Assembly (NCBI GenBank): GCA_963277665.1
Contig: OY728158.1
Location: 595,782,818-595,846,817, forward strand
Direction: 5' to 3'
DNA from: Viscum album
Taxonomy: Eukaryota; Streptophyta; Magnoliopsida; Santalales; Viscaceae
Length of the DNA: 64,000 bases
Shown here: positions 1-12,800 of the stretch, in pieces
Numbering within the stretch: the stretch's first letter is position 1
How the letters are laid out: each line of letters begins with the position of its first letter
Translations under genes and position numbers: made by a program
Notes under the pieces: generated by a model
Told to the model about the DNA's origin: nothing
Seen by the model: only the letters and a program-made list of their open reading frames with translations
Databases searched by the model: none

Positions 1-2000
1 TAAAATCTTGGAGAAAATGATATAACTCAATAGGAAGGATTAAAGTTTATGCCTGGATGATACATTTTTGTCATGCCATATAAATTTTGAAAACCCCAAT
101 TAGAATTTCAAAATATCATATTGTGTTTGTAAAGGATTTTCACCTCTTTGTGGAGGTATATCAATATAAATATTGGGATGTTAAACAACGTAATATGAAC
201 CTCTCAAATTTAGGTGAACATAAGAATTTGTAGATTCAGGAGATGGAAGAAATTAGAAGAGACACATATGAGAACTCCTAGATCTATAAGGAGAGAACTA
301 AGGTGGCCCATGACCACCTCATCCTTCTTCATCAATTCCACATTGGGAATAATGTAATCCATTACAATTTAAGTATAAAGTTACACCCATGTAATCTTTT
401 TTATCATTGGTTTGTCCCATACACCATTACTAATGTCTATCATTTGGTGTTATAATAGTTTAAAATGAAAAACCCAACCATACATTCATTATTAATGGAA
501 AACAAATAAATTACATTCATGAGGCCATTCCAGAGTTCCCTATATAGGAAATCCACCTTAAATAAGCAACCTACCAGTGACACTCACTAGGTTTTATCCT
601 TCCTTCCCACATTCTATTTTATTATAGTGAGGAAACTTCACACACTAGGGGTGGTGGGGGGGGGGGTGGATACATTTCTAAGTTCATTATAATTTTCATC
701 ATCATTAATAATTTTCATTTTCACCTTATGTATAGTATTTTTACTTTTCCCCACATACCCAAGATCATTAGTATTTTTATCACGTTTCTTGTCTTTTTAT
801 TTTTTTCTTTCTACACAATATTTTTACCTTCCTCACCACTTTTTTGTGTATCATAATAATCATATTTTATTCCCCCTTAATCAAGGAAATTATTGAAAAT
901 TCATGATGAATTTTTATATTTCATGTTTTTCTACCATTTAAAAAAATATACTTTCACTAATTGAATGTGAGTTTTAGCATGATTTTATTTTTATGTTGTG
1001 ATTTTTTTAGAAAATTATTAGTTTCTAGATTATATAAATGGTTGTATCTTTATGAAACCTTTGAGATTATGGATACCCTCTTTCTGAGTGATTTATGGGT
1101 TCAAAATTTCACTTAACATATCCACACATCTTTGCACCCAACCATGGAGTGTGAATATTTATTACTGAATATAAGGTAAATATATGTTATGTTAATATTT
1201 ATCAGTTTTCCAAAATTATTTCTCTATATATGTTTAACTTATCTATTCTATTTCATTACTATACCAGATTATCCTATGTGTGTATAACTATTGTCCAACT
1301 ATTGTGTGCCCCCCAACAAAAAACAACAACAGAAATAATAAATGAGGGGAGTGATGAAATGTACAACATATGGGGATATCTTGGTGGAGAGATTAATTTT
1401 TTACTTATGAGATTAATTAAGTGAGAGGGTCAGGAAATTTGATTACAAAGGATGCAGGGAAGATTCAGTGGAAAGAATCAATCAAGCATTGTTTTTTTAA
1501 ATAACCTATATTTTTGAGATAGAAAGTGTAAAGAATAGAATGAAATTTTTTTCACACACTCATATGGAGAATTTGTGACACAGTTTAATTTTGATTTCCT
1601 CTTTAATATTAGTATCATACATATCCATTAATTTCATTTTAATATAAATTATGAGACCTATTTTCAATTATCATTGAGAGTAAATCCTTGGTGTGTTTTT
1701 TCTTTAACCACATTGCTATTAAGAATAAAATTTTATTTTACTGTTAAATCTTCATGAAGTTGGAAATATCTCCACACATCATTTTTAGATATTTTATTTT
1801 TCACAGGAGTGTAAATTTTTAGGTGTCGGGGTGTGATTACATAGAGATTAACTATTCATTTCCTCCTTATACCATTGTGTTAAACTGGTTTTGTATTGGA
1901 AATTAAAAATATAGTACGAAATTTAACATTATTTTTGGTTTAATTAGGTAATTTTTTAAAAGTTAAAAATGAAACTTTTAACTTTTTTGTTGATTACATT
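1..2000. other. AT-rich degenerate DNA, no gene seen
   Basis: I see no coding region, RNA gene or element boundary here. Short open frames (for example 1230-1424) have no recognisable motif. The stretch holds a pyrimidine-rich tract around 690-860 and an 11-G run at about 656-666 preceded by a G/T-rich lead-in, which could be an old polypurine tract but has no LTR-like start next to it. It is most likely decayed retrotransposon sequence. Confidence 0.5.
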
Positions 2001-4664
2001 GTAGGTGGAGGTGATTTGGAGAGCCAATGATAGAATTCAAGTAGAGCGGTCCAAACCATGAAAAATATCAAGAAACAATGTGGAAGAAAATGTAAATTAA
2101 AAGTAATATAACTATCTAAGGGGACTGAAATTTGGTATTTTGGTGGAAAAACTTGTGGGATACATTTCTCTATAAGACGATGAGGCCCAATTTTTCCATT
2201 TAGAGGCCCAAAATGAACCATCATTAGAGAGAATATTCACTATTCATAGTCTCGAGGCTACTTTTACAATTCATCCAAATCTTGAGATGTAGAACTCCAA
2301 ATAGATCCAAAGTTTCAGTGGAGATATTAAATATTTGGGTATATAACTTTTTAGTTTTGTACAAAGTGAGATAATGTTGTATGCTAGCCCAAAACTATGT
2401 CCCACTTAGTATCTTGAAATCTGTGTATTTTAGACCACCTCTTACTTTTCCTATAAAATAACCCCTTGGGAACCCCTTTTACAAGTTAAAATAGGAGAAA
2501 AAATGATTAAATTTTATTCCCAAAGGATTTTTATATTCCATTTAGAGGTTTTGGAGATCCCTATTCTCATAGGGAGAGTTGAGATGAAGTTGGAATTCCA
2601 CATGAGCTTCCTGTTATGAGGGGGAAACACATATTGTAAAGAGAGTTCTGACATTTTTTTTCAACTAGTTTGATATAATTTGGGTTTTAAAGCATTTGAT
2701 TAATAAGTATATTAATTTAATTCTTTTTTGAATTCTTTATTTGATTCAACCAAATGGAATGATCATTACTTTTAACTGATCAATGTGATGTTTTGAGTAT
2801 GCGACTTATATTGTTTCAATTAGAAAACAAAATAATCCTTTTATTCACCATTTATTTGATAGTTCAATTTTATTTTTAAGCTATTATACAATGCATAATA
2901 GGTGTACATTTTTTATACAATTGTTATTTCATGGTTTAGTTTTAAATGAATTGATATAAAATCTTTGAAAGTAATCATGATTCTGATTAATTTTAACCAA
3001 ATACTTACTCCAAAAATAAATTCATATCTAATAAAAATGATATTTAAATGGTTTTCATAAAATCACAACAACCCATTTTTCTTATATTTTTCAAAATTCA
3101 CGTTGTTTTTCAACTGTTAAACTCTTTAAATTCAATTTTTTTCTTAGAATTATTTTTAAAACCACCCCCTTTTTTAGTTATTTTTATTGAAAATACACAC
3201 TATAAACCACCAAATCTCCTTTAGATATAACCAAGAATATACCCCATTCTATAAAGTCATTTTCAAATAATTATCTGTTTCAAGTTTCAAGACGACGTAT
3301 TCATGGTCCGGGGCATGGTGTTAATTTTTTTTGGTTTTGAAATAGATGATTTGGACATTAAAAATTGGGGAATGGGGTGTGGTGATTACACAAAAGTTGA
3401 ATGTTATAGAGAGATTTTTTGGATATTAAATGTGATCTTTAACATATTTTAAATTGTAATAACAATAACTCTCCTTATACTAGTTTTGTACGATGATACA
3501 AGAATTCTTTGATACAATTTCGGGTGATTTCCCTCGGTAGACAACATTCTTATTCTTGGTTTTTGTTGTGTGATCAGACTTGAGGTAGGTGGATTCTTCC
3601 ACTCTCCACTATAAAAATAACTATAAGGCTATGGTTTTCCAAATCACATGTTTTTTTTGTAAAAAATGGATTTCTAGTCAATTCATTTTTAGAAAGCCTT
3701 GTTTTATATATTTGAAAAATAAACGATTTTGGAAATATCTCACAAAGTGTTTGATAAATGTTTAAATGATAAATTATTTAATATATCTTTTTATGTGTGT
3801 GAAAACTAGAATAACATGGTGTGAGTTAAATATGTGCTTGTAAAGGTACTTGTTGAGTTAAAATTGGTTGGGGTATTAATTTTAGGCTCAAAGTATTTTA
3901 CCACTAAGTGATGGATATGTTCCAAAAGGATGGGTACCATTTGTATGAATGAGATGTTCATTATTTCTTATTTAATATGACTTGCATTGGGTGTGTTAGT
4001 TTCATGGGTATGTGTTCATGACATGGGATACCATCACAATATGGGTTTTATTAATGTTTATATATATACATATATCACACTACTGGTTTATGTCGTTCAC
4101 TAATGTTTTTAAATTAAATGTTAGCTAAACTATTATTATCATAGTTTCATTCATTGGAAGTCTTAGGTATTTCCTACTTAGTAGATATAACCACCCCATA
4201 TACATGCATACTAATTCATATGAATATTTTTTTACCATGATAATGTTAAGAAAAAGGTATCATACTTTACTAGTGGAGCACTATGATGTTGCAGTCTTCT
4301 TGTCTTAAATTTGGAGCTTAGGGATGTATTGTAGTGGATTTGGTCATGGTGGCACTTTATCATTTAGTTCATCTTTATGTATTTGTGTCTTTGTGGGTGT
4401 ATAATCCTTGGTGTTTATTTTACAACTTTAACTCTAATTATGTTTTTGGTTTTGTATGTCATTGGATTCCAGTTTTCTTATCAGGTATCATGTTAATTAT
4501 ATTTTATACATCTTGTATATTTCAGGTTGTATAAACATGAGGGAAAATCATACCCCATAGTTTGTTTAATCCCTTAGAATTTATTTCAATCGCTTGGAAT
4601 CTCGTGGTCTTCAACTAAGGATAGTGTCACTTTGGTCCTTCCCAAACCATTGGGATGATCCAAG
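2001..4664. other. LTR-like degenerate sequence, no gene seen
   Basis: No coding remnant could be read. Around 2181-2215 the motif GAGGCCCAA occurs twice within 25 bases, and about 250 bases later a TATA-like box (CTATAAAATAACCCC, 2451-2465) is followed by a C-rich leader. That order is common in plant LTRs, so this may be part of an LTR on the + strand. A second copy to pair it with was not found in the window. The open frame 4334-4534 is hydrophobic and low-complexity with no recognisable family. Confidence 0.3.
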
Positions 4665-5651
4665 GTGTAAAAGATATCCCAAGCCTCTTGGAAGTTTTAA
4701 TGGTGATATATTAATCAAAATTTGAAAAGGAAGATTACATTTTTGTAATTTGAGTAGATTTAATGTTTAAAACATGAAAACAATATTCACGATATTTTGT
4801 GAATATAAAAAGTAATAAGGAGAATATGATATTATAGGATGACTCAAATACTGTATTTTTTTGATACCATCTATTTATCAAAGTAGAAGAAGCTGATGAA
4901 ATCCCGGAGGATGCACTTTCACATCGAGGAAGAAGGAAGAAGAGTTTTATGATACATTTATTTCATATAAGGTGAATGATAAGAGAAGGAGAAGGATACC
5001 ATTTACATTATTAAAAATACTATTAAGAAGTGAGAAGTAAGATAAACAATGTACCTATGATATCCCAATATCATATGATATGAATGAGAAGACTCCTTAA
5101 TAAGATTGAGGTGGGGAATAAGGCCGATGTGTGCATTTCACTAGAAGTAAGAAACAATGGAAGTAATGTTCATGGGTTTGTTAGATTGAACCTTTGAATA
5201 AATAATGGGAGATTATATAATGAACCTTTAAGGATATGGTAATAACCTAATAGAAGATATATCATACAAGTGGGATCCATAATAAATAACCCTTTAGGAT
5301 GCAGTCAGGGATTTTTGGGAGATAAACCTCAACTATAATACAACATTTTCAAGATATTTTGGAAGATATATTGTAATTGTACTCAATCATGTTTACTAGT
5401 GTAAATATGCATCTCAAAACTCTACTTAAACACAACAAGCAGTATTTACCAACATTGGGGATGAACCTTGTAAAAATCCTTATGTTTTTTAGTTCTCTAT
5501 TTGATTTCATTCAAAAAATGAGAGATATTAAAGAATGAGAAGATCAATTCCTTAATCATCCATAGAGTTTGATTCAAGAGAATAAATTTTAAGATGTCTA
5601 TAATTGATTCAACCCTCTACCTCTTAGTGATACATGCTTGTGAACTTCAAG
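4665..5651 (+). repeat. Element B 5' LTR
   Basis: This aligns by eye with 13521-14514 over its whole length. Shared landmarks in order are GTTTTAATGG, an A-rich block ending in ATTCA(C/T)GATA, GGTGGGGAATA(C/A)GGCCGAT, TTCACTAGAAG, TTTGTAATTGTACTCA and TTGTAAAAAT. It ends at the primer-binding site, which fixes the strand. The first base is approximate because the terminal TG is inferred from where similarity to the 3' copy begins. Confidence 0.75.
5214..5288 (+). promoter_or_regulatory. Paired TATA-like boxes in the element B 5' LTR
   Basis: Two TATA-like modules about 65 bases apart: TTATATAATGAACC at 5213 and ATAATAAATAACCC at 5279, each followed by an (A/C)ACC(C)-T-T-A/C-A-A/G-G block. 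The same pair, better preserved, lies in the 3' LTR at 14075-14147. This would place the promoter in the 3' third of the LTR. Confidence 0.5.
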
Positions 5652-5663
5652 TGGTATTAGAGA
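5652..5663 (+). promoter_or_regulatory. Primer-binding site of element B (initiator tRNA-Met type)
   Basis: TGGTATTAGAGA matches the usual plant copia/gypsy primer-binding site TGGTATCAGAGC at 10 of 12 positions and lies directly after the 5' LTR. The first difference is a C-to-T change, as expected from cytosine deamination. Confidence 0.8.
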
Positions 5664-5708
5664 TAACCAAGTTCTCTATGAATGATCCAACCATAATTGA
5701 AGGAGAAT

Positions 5709-6143
5709 ATGGAAAACCTAAATTCAGTAAAAAATAAAGGTGTTCATATATTTAATGGAAAGAGTTTTTATGGGTGGAATAATCTAATTCTACCCTATCA
5801 CCTATCACATGGAATAGATGTGAGTTATGATGTAATAGTGGGTTTTACACCACTTGGAATTGATTCTCTCATGATATATAATGATAAGAGAAATATGGAT
5901 GTTTATTGGAGAGCTATAAATGTTATCATTTCATCCATGTATGATAGAGTGCGCATAAATTTTCTGGGACTCAAGATATCCAAAGTGATGCATGATAATA
6001 TTGAGAATACATATGAAGGTAATGTTAATGTTAAATAAGGTGAACTAGAGATATGGTGAGAAAATTTTGAAACTTTTAAAATGGATGATGATGAGATGAT
6101 TAATTACTATTTCATAAGAATAAATGAGATATTTTGTAATGAC
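5709..6143 (+). pseudogene. gag: Ty1/copia Gag, N-terminal part (element B)
   Basis: One frame can be followed from the ATG at 5709 for about 145 codons, with a TAA at 6036 and a TGA at 6057. It shows the plant copia Gag order. A FNGKSFYGWNN segment (family: F-G-x-N-F-x-x-W) comes first. Next is a D-x-x-W-x-x-I segment (YWRAINVI), then an S-K-V-M...Y-E-G...V-K block (family: A-K-E-x-W-x-x-L...Y-E-G-x-x-x-V-K). Last is KMDDDEMINYYFIRINEI, matching the family K-M-x-x-x-E-S-I-x-x-Y-F-x-R-x-x-E-I. Gag would form the virus-like particle. The frame is lost after 6143 at an insertion and resumes at 8834. An in-frame TTG at 5697 precedes the ATG; the ATG is the more likely start. Confidence 0.8.
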
Positions 6144-8833
6144 TCTTATTTTTTACATGTATTACTTTAGACTATTAAATAGATTATTTTTGGAGCTAAG
6201 AATTGAGATGATGTGAGATTCCAAGGCCCAATGATCCTGAAATTAATTTTCGAAATATATTGAAAATATTAAAATCACGAACATGAGGTTTTCGTAAAAA
6301 AGTGAAATAACTATGAAAAGAAGTATCAAATTGGAAACGTGTTTACACTATTGGGTTTATAGATTGTGTTTTACCCTAGGAACAACATAATATATGATAG
6401 TGTCAGACATTAGTTTTTAGTGTGTTCATGGAAGAATAATTAAAAAAATTAGTTATATTTATTAAATTATTTAACTAAAACCATAACCTAACAATTCATT
6501 ATAAATTAGATTCTATGGATAATTTTTAGCAATATCTATATAACCCTGTAAAGTTGGTGGATTCATTGGTGGAGAAATTAGTAGATGACATTAGATCCGA
6601 TCGAGACCAAGGATCATTATGCCATTAGATTTCTTGGATATCACTAGCAAGGACAATGCAAGACCATTCTTCCTCAATGATCGATCCAAACTCTATATAG
6701 GATGTTTGATTCATGAGATTTAATCTCATTCTTTAACACAGTAAAACATAGATAAATTCCATGAACTAGAATTTATTTATTAATTGACCATTGATTTTAT
6801 TTCCTTGTTGGTTTATTCCTCTTCATTCGTTAAATTCTTCAACAATAGATCAAGGATAAAAATAAAAAAATGTTGATGTTTGTTATTCATATTTGTGGTA
6901 TATGGATTTATCCCCTATTTTTTTACATGTTTATTATTGGTATTTTATTTGGTCAATATTTCAATGAAAACATGGTATCCAATCATTTCATGTTCATTCT
7001 TCAGTACAATGGATTAATACCACTGGTGAGATTCTAGATCAAGGGTGCGATCAATGGTTTATCAATGGAGGATGATAAAAGGTAGAAAAAAATGGATTGA
7101 CTATTTGATTCTTCCTTGTTTTATGCATGAAGATGATGAAATGGATGAAATGTATTATTTTATAAGAAACTTTAAATCATAGATCTTGATTTTCAGTGAT
7201 AGGAAGGTCAGACGGAATTGGATCCATGATATTTGATGGGTTTTGTGGGGTTGAAAACACAGATGGTGAGCAGATAAGAAAATGCAGGTTCTAATAAACA
7301 TTAGGTTACATAGTGTGTAATACAGAATTATACACTATGTGGTCCCCCCTATATGATGATATATTTTTTATGGGGATGAAAAACAACACACAGTGTGTTA
7401 CACCTATCACACTTTGAGTGACCCATGTTGAAAAATCAACAATGTATCTTTAAGGACACATGGGCATGGGAAGGTCAGGATACATGGACATGACCAGAGT
7501 AGATAGGTAGATCCATGTACTAAAAAATAGCCAGAAGACATGGGAATGGTGATGACATAACTCTACACATAGTGTATAATTACATACACGCCATGTATAT
7601 GGAGCTTTACATGCTGTGTGAGGCAACACCACACGGGCAGACCAAGGGTTGGTTGGACGTACCATGTACCCCTAGTATACACAATGTACTCCATTTGTGG
7701 GTGTTTAGAGACATTTTGTTTCTTTATTATTGGACTAGTATCAGTTGAATGTGTTCCCTTGGTCCATCCCCTCATGGGTAAAATGTAGCATTATGTAAAA
7801 AACTCTATAATATGATCTCCTATGGATGATGAGTCTCAGATAGAGTTTATGGTGTCCCTTTGTGAGACCATTGCATGACCATCTATCATTCTTTATTATA
7901 CCCTAGTTGGTGTTCAAGGGATCAGTGTGACCTCCATGGAATTGGTGTCGATCCGAAATCTAGAATACTGTATTAGTAGGGTTCATGATATCATTGGAAT
8001 AAAATCCCCTACATAGTAGGTTGATCTAGATTATATTTTTGGTGTCACCAAATGGTCATGGGTGTGATCTCCTATATGCGCATTGAGTTATTAAGAGATG
8101 AATGAGTCTTCTTAGGTAGTTCCCAATGATCAAAAACTCTTGGTTGAGTATCATCAATGATGTCATGGAGTTGGTTCTCCCAAAATGGGAATTTTCGAGA
8201 AGCTTTGAGTTGAATCCTATGGCTTGCAGTTTGTTTGAGACCTCCTGGAGGAACATTATCCTTCCAGAGTATATCTGAGTTATTCATTGATTTCTATATT
8301 CTGTTATGGAAGGATTACCCTTGATACATTTTTTAGTGATTTTGGGGTGTCCTACCAGGCATTGTTATACTCACCCCTACATGGACTTTGGAAGCATGTG
8401 CCATGTCCTATGTAGATGATTTTTGTCTGATGAAGTCTTAGAGGTAACAAGACTAGAGAAAGATTAGTGAGATAGAAAGACCAAGGTATGTTCTGATGGT
8501 TTCATTGACAACCGTCCCCCTCCTACATTATAGGTTTGTATTGTTTCTAGTTTCTTTTGTTGAGCCTATATTTGGATCATGCTTCTAGTAACTTGGCATC
8601 ATTCTATTATTTTCGGATTATAAATGTATAAATTCATGGTTATTAGTTATTTTAAATTCATCATTTTATGGTATTAGATATGCGTTCATGCATATAGGTA
8701 CATTAGGAAAATTCCTCCCATGTGTCTGATATGCCTACTCGGCACTTCTCACTTGCCCTTCACCTATTGGAGGAAAGCTTTGGGTACTTTCGGCTCAAAC
8801 CTTGTTTCGCTCAGTCATGACATAGTTAGCCAC
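6144..8833. mobile_element. 2.7 kb insertion inside element B gag, unclassified
   Basis: The Gag frame breaks at ...FIRINEIFCND and resumes at IRVFGDTF, adjacent residues in the family, so about 2.7 kb has been inserted. No transposase, reverse transcriptase or clear terminal repeats were recognised. A sequence TGGTATCCAATC at about 6972 resembles a primer-binding site, which would make the left part an LTR, but no partner LTR was found. A cluster of short palindromic motifs lies at 7306-7690. Open frames on the minus strand at 7450-7775 and 8056-8287 have no recognisable domain. Exact ends and target duplication are not resolved. Confidence 0.5.
7308..7690. repeat. Cluster of ACATAGTGT-type palindromic motifs
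   Basis: At 7308-7340 the 14-base arms ACATAGTGTGTAAT and ATTATACACTATGT are complementary at 13 of 14 positions around a 5-base loop. Related motifs follow: CACACAGTGTGTTACACC near 7390, CACATAGTGTATAATTACA near 7565, and TATACACAATGTACTCC near 7675. The first is a plausible RNA or cruciform hairpin. No function is known to me. Confidence 0.5.
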
Positions 8834-9880
8834 ATTAGGGTTTTTGGAGATACTTTTTAAGATAAAAACATTCTAAAAAAATTAATGATAAAGTTTCCTA
8901 TTAGTCTTGATCCAAATATATATATAGTAAAATTAAATGAATATTTATTTCTAGATGAGTTTCACAATAAAATCCTTCACTATGAGATAAATAAATTATC
9001 TATGTTTGAAAATAAAGATAAGGAGGAAATAGAATTAAAATCCATGATAGATCAAAATATTAAAGAGAAGAAGCATGAATTGTTCTCCAATTTTAGAAAT
9101 GATAAAGAATTTAGTGTGAATCACAACCAAATCATGCCTTTAATTTATTGAAACATCAGACATGTAAGAGGAAAATACAAAGGTAATATTCCTATAAAAT
9201 GGTTTAATTTTGGAAGAATTATGTATTGTATAATTTACTACCCAAATAAAAAAAGTGATGAAACTAAGGGTGATGATGAATAATATTAATCATCTAGTAT
9301 AATATCTAAAAAAACATGAAAGGGTTACATTAAAAAGAAGAAGAATCCAATAAAGATTAAAATAAATATGATGAGTAGGGAAGAAGATGATGAATCACTA
9401 ATAAGGAGAGAATCATAGGATGAATGTACCAATAAAAATCAAAAGACCTTCACAACCCATATTAAACAGATTTATGCTTCTTATTTTTGGGATAAATAAG
9501 AAAAAGAGAGATACAGTGAATATATATTTAATGGGGATATTTTATCATGTCTTGAAAAAAATACTCAACTCAAGAAAATAATCAAGTTACTTGATAAGAA
9601 TAGAGGAGTTGAATATAAGAAGGGGAATGATATCATTGAAAAGATAAATATTTTTAAGATGATGATTTAAAAACTAGATAAGTTTATAAATTATCTTAAG
9701 GAAAAAATAGATACAAAATAAGAAGAATTGAATGAGACATAACCCAGGTGTCTTAAAGCTAAAAATATCATAAATAAAAAAAGAGAATATTTTGATAATG
9801 TTATGGATGTTCAGCCTAAATCCTCCAAATAACCTAGGAAAACTTTTCTAAATAAGAAGGTATAGTTTGAGTATAATTAT
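8834..9880 (+). pseudogene. gag: Ty1/copia Gag, C-terminal part (element B)
   Basis: This continues the Gag frame after the insertion: IRVFGDTF, a stop, then DKNILKKLMIKFPISLDP, matching the family G-x-G-x-x-x-x-x-x-x-V-x-K-x-L-R-S-L-P-x-x-F-x-P. Next is LDEFHNKILHYEI, the family L-x-x-D-E-L-x-x-x-L-x-x-Y-E. After a TGA at 9149 the zinc-knuckle position is readable as WFNFGRIMYCIIYYP (family C-x-x-C-G-x-x-G-H-x-x-x-x-C-P): all three cysteines are replaced by W, F and Y. Then comes an acidic EEDDES block and a long charged coiled-coil-like part (about 9520-9800), as in SIRE/Maximus Gag. At least eight in-frame stops are present, several at positions that are probably ancestral glutamine codons. 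Confidence 0.7.
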
Positions 9881-12800
9881 TAAAATGATACTAAAATCGT
9901 TTTATCTTGTAGTATATATTCCACTACCAAAACTATAGGATTATAACTTGAATAAAATAATGAAAAATTCACTTCTATATCAAGTAGAAACAAAGATGAG
10001 TTGAGAAGAGGATTTTCTCTAAAATAGAATAGAAAAAATTCTAGAATGATCCTAAGAAGCAATAATTTTTTCTTTAATAGACCAATAAATGTTATGAAAG
10101 ATAAAAATTTATTGGAGTTTTTTTTGTCTTGTTGAAAACTTGGTAACAAGGCCTACTATAGCTAGTATAAATTTTCACTTCCTTAAAATTGAAATGAATC
10201 AGGGGGAATTTTTTTTAAAGAGAATAAATATCCATGTGAGAAGGATAAATTGCCTCAGGAGGAATATTTTTATATCTAAAATATCAATAATTCTATCCAC
10301 GCAATATAAGTTTTACCATATTTAATAAATCTATAGAATATTTGACCAATAGTGGTACTATACTGAATATTGAATGAAAACACTTCCAAGATATACATTA
10401 TATACTACTAGAATTATGAAAGATCAAAGGAGATAAAGTGAATCTTCCTATTATAGTCAAACCATATCACGAGAACAAGTAAATTTGAAGAAATCATAAG
10501 AAAATACTCATGTCAAAGGAAAACAAGATAATTTACATTAAAAAATTTATTTTCATGTGAAATTTTTAAAATTTGATATCGAAGGAGCTCATGAGATGTT
10601 GTGTGGGATGTATGATCATCCCATACATAACTCAATTCTTTTGGAAATGCTTTCATCTCATGTTAAAAATATAAAGACGAGGAAGCAATCATCTGAAAAT
10701 TAATGTGTTTTTTGGATCATAATATGGATTACCCACATAAGGAAATAATTTAAAAGAGAAATATTATTATGTAGACTGTGAAGAATCATGATAAAAATTT
10801 AAAAAAGGAAGTATTGATAGTTATTTAAGTATTAATGTTGGAAAGAAAAAAGGTTATTGGTTGAGAGGAAACTCTAAGAATTGTTTCTTTTATTAATGAA
10901 CTAAGAAGTTCTTCCTTATTGTCTAGTATATTTTTTTTGTTCTTATTTTCAAAAAATTAAAGTTTACAAACCAAGGGGGAGATACGTGAATGTTGTAACT
11001 ATTTTACAACAAGAAGAGGTTTCCATCATAAAATATATTAACTATATTACATAAAATTTAGTAGACAGAATAATAGATTGGTTTGTAGATGAATAAAAGA
11101 AAGAAAAAAATAATGATAATAAGATCACAAGAGATAATGATTTTAGTGGTTCTATAAATGATTCATACTTCCCCGAAGAGAGGAATTTTTTATTATTATT
11201 TTGGGCATAATTATATGGAAAATTTCAATCTTTTAGGAACATATAGAAACCCTTGCCTGAATAAGATAATAAAGAATATGATGCAATTGTGACCCCAACC
11301 ATACAACAAGTCTAATATGTAACAATGACCATTATATAAAATTATTCAGAGCTAAAATATTATAGTATCCAAAATCTATGATTCTATAGTTACTATACCA
11401 AAGTCCAATTGATATTTACCCTTATCAGTGTCACCCGGCCTGATGTTCTATAGTCTGATTAGAGTTTATACAGTGCCCAAAATTTGGGTTTGGGCCCAAA
11501 GGTACTTAGACCCATGAGTAGGGGCACAATACCCTTATAATCCCTAGAAACCTCACTGGTGAGGTTGAACCATGAGAGTTTTAGTCTAGTGTGTAGTCCG
11601 AGCTACTATCATTTTGGCCAACTTCTTTTAAACGGATCATGCTACACCATTCAAAGAAACTACCATACTAAATAAATGTTGTAGTATATCCCTTGATGGG
11701 GAAATAATGTGAGAAGGTTTTAAAAAACATATAATATTAGGTGAATATAGAGATTATAGACTCTATATAAGTTAAGGTACAAAATCATCACTCTATCATC
11801 CTTACTTTGATTATATCAAATCTATTTATAAAAAGGGGAAATATCTTAAGTGAAATTGGTAGACATATCCTTCAATTTGAGAAATTTTTATGTGTTTTTT
11901 TAAGATGATTATAGATTATAAAATTTCTCAATAAATCTATTTAAATAACCCTTTAATATAGATTATATTAATAGCATTGTATGATGGATAGTTTATGGGA
12001 AACATTGATGTTTTTTAATCACACTTGTTTTTTAATCCAAGAATGGATCATGTAGACTTAAATTTGGTTATTTTTTGGGCCATGTATAATTAAGATGTAA
12101 TGCCACACTTTTTTTAATAAAATAAAGAATATATGAGAGAGATCTACTTATACATGCAACTTTTCATTTATTTTCAACAAGGGGAAAAGAAAAAATGACT
12201 TCACAAATGAAATTGGTATTGAAAAAAATCCAAAGGGAGAGATTTAAGAGTATAGAGGATGAATGAAGTTAGAGTGGTATTTTTTTCAATATTTATGTAT
12301 AAAGGAAAGTCAATATGTGTTTAATCTAGGTGATACTAAAGAGACTAATCATGTTTAAGAAGAATCAGTCATTATAAGTTCATGGAAAAAGAGAGATGAA
12401 ACTTACTAAGAAGTGAGAAACTGTCAAATATGATTATTGGAGAAATATTCATAATGGGTATTAAATGTGATAGTGAGAATAATGATATTTTTATTATAGG
12501 TTCCATGAAATGGAGTATCGCGATATTATATATCTTATGATCTTTTAATTAAAAATAAGAAAAATAAGGACCTGATATGGTTTAAATAAAATATGAACTA
12601 GTATAAATAACCCCTAACTTCTAGAGTAGTTCTGTAGAAATGAAAAAATTCCATGAGATCTTACATTGAGGTGGATTAGAGTAACTATTAATAGTTAGAC
12701 ATGAAGAATGGCCGAGTCCTAAAATCATATATTTCATAAGGGATAATGGATGAGTTCTTATGGGTGCATATATTTCTATAATTATAATTTATATTTATGA

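Noticed and set aside
4334..4534. Hydrophobic 66-codon frame
   Set aside because: AT-rich frames readily give F/L/Y/I-rich translations; no start context, homology or gene neighbourhood supports it.
6972..6983. TGGTATCCAATC as a primer-binding site
   Set aside because: It matches the consensus at the first half only and no LTR pair could be found around it.
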